Shown piece by piece: positions 32,046 through 33,206 of a stretch of DNA of 33,206 nt (position 1 is the stretch's first letter; each line of letters begins with the position of its first letter). The notes under the pieces were generated by a model. It saw only the letters and a program-made list of their open reading frames with translations. It was not told the origin of the DNA and did no database searches. The stretch comes from Caulobacteraceae bacterium. Its GTDB lineage: Bacteria; Pseudomonadota; Alphaproteobacteria; Caulobacterales; Caulobacteraceae. The stretch is taken from assembly GCA_947478785.1 (NCBI GenBank), contig CANJXI010000044.1, positions 1 through 33,206 on the forward strand. Direction: 5' to 3'. The position numbers and the translations under genes are program-made.

Positions 32046-32842
32046 TCACCCAGCCGACGACGGACTTTCGGTTGGAGTTGCCTTTCGGGCTCGGCGTGGA
32101 TTGGCCCATATGCCTGTGAGAATGAGTACGGCGCCTACCGGAATGGTCGCGGATAGAATCCACGGACTGAACGAACTCAGGCCCCGAACCGCGCCGGCCC
32201 CGATCAACTGCAAGGAAATAAGCTGGTATGTGACCTGCCCGGTCGCCCAGTTCATTTGAAATATGGCGAGGCCTCCAAATGCGAGGATGCCCCAAAGCCA
32301 TTTCCGCCTCAGCCCCTGCGAGCGGATCACCTTGATGAGGGCCGCTACCATCAGCAGCGGCGAAGCGACCACGAACGCCAGGAAGAAATACTGAAGAGCT
32401 GACTTGCCGCTGAGCGTAAACTTGAGCGGCGCAAGTTGCGCGGTTGTCGCGGCCTGGACGTGAAAGCCTTGAACCTGCCAGGCAGGCCGATTGGCGGGAC
32501 GATGCAGGCGAACGTCTACCAATACCTTTCGGTCGCCGTAGTCGTATTCGTCAGTGGTAGAGACAGTGTCGCCATCTCCCCCATTCGGAACGTATTCGTC
32601 CCAATGAGTTTGCGGCCACGCGGTTCGCCCGCAGGTACATAGCTTTCGATTGTAGGAAGTTGGCGGACGGCGCCGTCGCGGAGACTAGGATCGAGCCGCG
32701 CTACTAGTTCAACGTCCTTATGGTGACGGAGCTGGTCAAAAAGTCTACGCACTTCGGCGTCCACCTGAGGATCGCGAGCCAGGGAGTTACAGGCGGCCAA
32801 GACCAGAGCCACCATCGACCACGCCCACCAATGCCTTCCCAT
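32046..32842 (-). pseudogene. Frameshifted lipoprotein/membrane-protein gene
   Basis: Two overlapping minus-strand frames appear to be one gene. The upstream part from ATG 32842 begins with a lipoprotein signal 'WSMVALVLAACNS' (lipobox LAAC) and runs to '...MATLSLPLT', then meets a stop at 32516. The downstream part enters in a shifted frame near 32549-32551 as 'EYDYGDRKVLVDVRLHRPA', and continues through three hydrophobic helices ('YFFLAFVVASPLLMVAAL', 'WLWGILAFGGLAIFQMNW', 'WILSATIPVGAVLILTGIW'). One missing base at CTGACGAAT restores a continuous protein of about 265 residues. It is either a recent pseudogene or a sequence error. GC content is lower than in the catabolic genes. Function unknown. 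Confidence 0.6.
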
Positions 32843-33096
32843 CCGCCCCCCGCCTGCCACCTTGCGGCGAGTCTAGCTGAAACCCCGCCGCCAGGAAGCT
32901 GGCAAGCGCAGCAATTATCGTGTCCGCATCGGGCCACCTTCGGTACCTAACTCAATGCTCGCAAGCAGGCCTTTCCTAAGATCGAGAAGGGTGGAACTCG
33001 GACCTTCGACCCGTTACGCGGCGTTATGCTTGAAGCAAACAGAGTCACTCGTCGCGGTCGGGGATGTCCCGAGGAATGTTGAAATAGGAGGGGGTC
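32843..33096. other. Intergenic stretch without a supported gene
   Basis: Short open frames exist here but none has a plausible start, ribosome-binding sequence or recognisable protein pattern. The right part is relatively AT-rich (GCGTTATGCTTGAAGCAAAC) and probably holds promoters for the flanking genes; no clear -35/-10 pair could be assigned. Confidence 0.4.
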
Positions 33097-33157
33097 GGCG
33101 TTGCCCGCCTTGAGCCGGTAGGCTCGGGGTGCTGATTCCACGAAGAAAGGCAACGCC
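33097..33157 (+). promoter_or_regulatory. Structured leader immediately before the right-edge gene
   Basis: GGCGTTGCC (33097-33105) and GGCAACGCC (33149-33157) are perfect 9-bp inverted repeats; the second ends at the base before ATG 33158. Between them GAGCC-GGTA-GGCTC (33112-33125) forms an inner hairpin. The outer stem would hide part of the ribosome-binding sequence AAAGG (33146-33150). This is a layout seen in riboswitches and thermosensors. I do not recognise a known class. Confidence 0.35.
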
Positions 33158-33206
33158 ATGAAGAGGACTACCACGACGCCGGCGGCCGGTGCGACGGCGA
33201 TGATGC
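33158..33206 (+). CDS. Start of an unidentified gene (truncated by the right edge)
   Basis: ATG 33158 follows AGAAAGG at good spacing and opens a frame encoding MKRTTTTPAAGATAMM before the window ends. A basic N-terminus followed by an Ala/Met-rich stretch could be the beginning of a signal peptide, but sixteen residues are too few to identify it. Confidence 0.4.
   Translation, partial: MKRTTTTPAAGATAMM

Noticed and set aside
1..33206. CRISPR arrays, tRNA or rRNA genes, transposases and integrases
   Set aside because: None seen. There are no regularly spaced repeats, no tRNA-like cloverleaf and no mobile-element protein motifs; the only sizeable repeat is the inverted repeat at 31862-31967.

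Overview
The window is GC-rich (high G/C at third codon positions throughout), and almost all of it is dense, short-spaced bacterial coding sequence. Several features suggest an alphaproteobacterium of the Caulobacterales/Sphingomonadales type, perhaps a Phenylobacterium or Caulobacter relative. These are two large TonB-dependent receptors of the 'VVVTAQKR' type, an SOS box of the alphaproteobacterial GTTC-N7-GTTC kind, and a partial first gene resembling a small protein I remember from Caulobacteraceae. The taxonomic call is inference; no rRNA or other marker gene is present.

Layout. 1-5404: a truncated minus-strand gene under a probable LexA-controlled promoter, then a two-domain carboxymuconolactone decarboxylase-like protein, an SMP-30 lactonase, TonB receptor 1 and a convergent GntR/FCD regulator. 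5637-6435: two small divergent uncharacterised genes. 6474-8920 (minus): an operon of a small ferredoxin-like-fold protein, a cytochrome P450 and a short-chain dehydrogenase. 9083-12911: hydantoinase/oxoprolinase subunits B then A, overlapping. 13072-18240: a LuxR-type regulator, two tandem DUF1214 exported proteins and a sulfotransferase. 18237-21176: a LysR regulator divergent from a three-gene cysteine-rich module (a UGSC-family protein in its Cys form, a 365-residue partner, and a small CxxC protein), closed by a strong terminator. 21347-23842 (minus): TonB receptor 2, a close paralogue of receptor 1. 24100-31827 (plus): eight same-strand genes, namely P450, FMN alpha-hydroxy-acid oxidase, cyclase-family hydrolase, cupin, HpcH/HpaI aldolase, cupin, MFS transporter and LLM flavin oxidoreductase. 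31828-33206: an inverted repeat, a lower-GC stretch with a frameshifted lipoprotein/membrane-protein gene, and the start of another gene behind a structured leader.

Taken together this looks like an accessory catabolic island. Outer-membrane receptors and an MFS pump would bring in a hydrophobic or complex organic compound. P450s and flavin or NAD(P) oxidoreductases would oxidise it. Lactonase, cyclase-like hydrolase, hydantoinase/oxoprolinase and an HpaI-type aldolase would open and cleave it. GntR, LuxR and LysR regulators would control separate blocks. The substrate cannot be read from the sequence.

The most unusual items are the Cys-UGSC three-gene module with its LysR regulator and nested operators; a 14-bp palindrome shared by the LuxR-gene promoter and the receptor 2/P450 intergenic region; a probable CTG start codon on the LLM oxidoreductase; a P450 lacking the I-helix acid; and the frameshifted gene near the right end.
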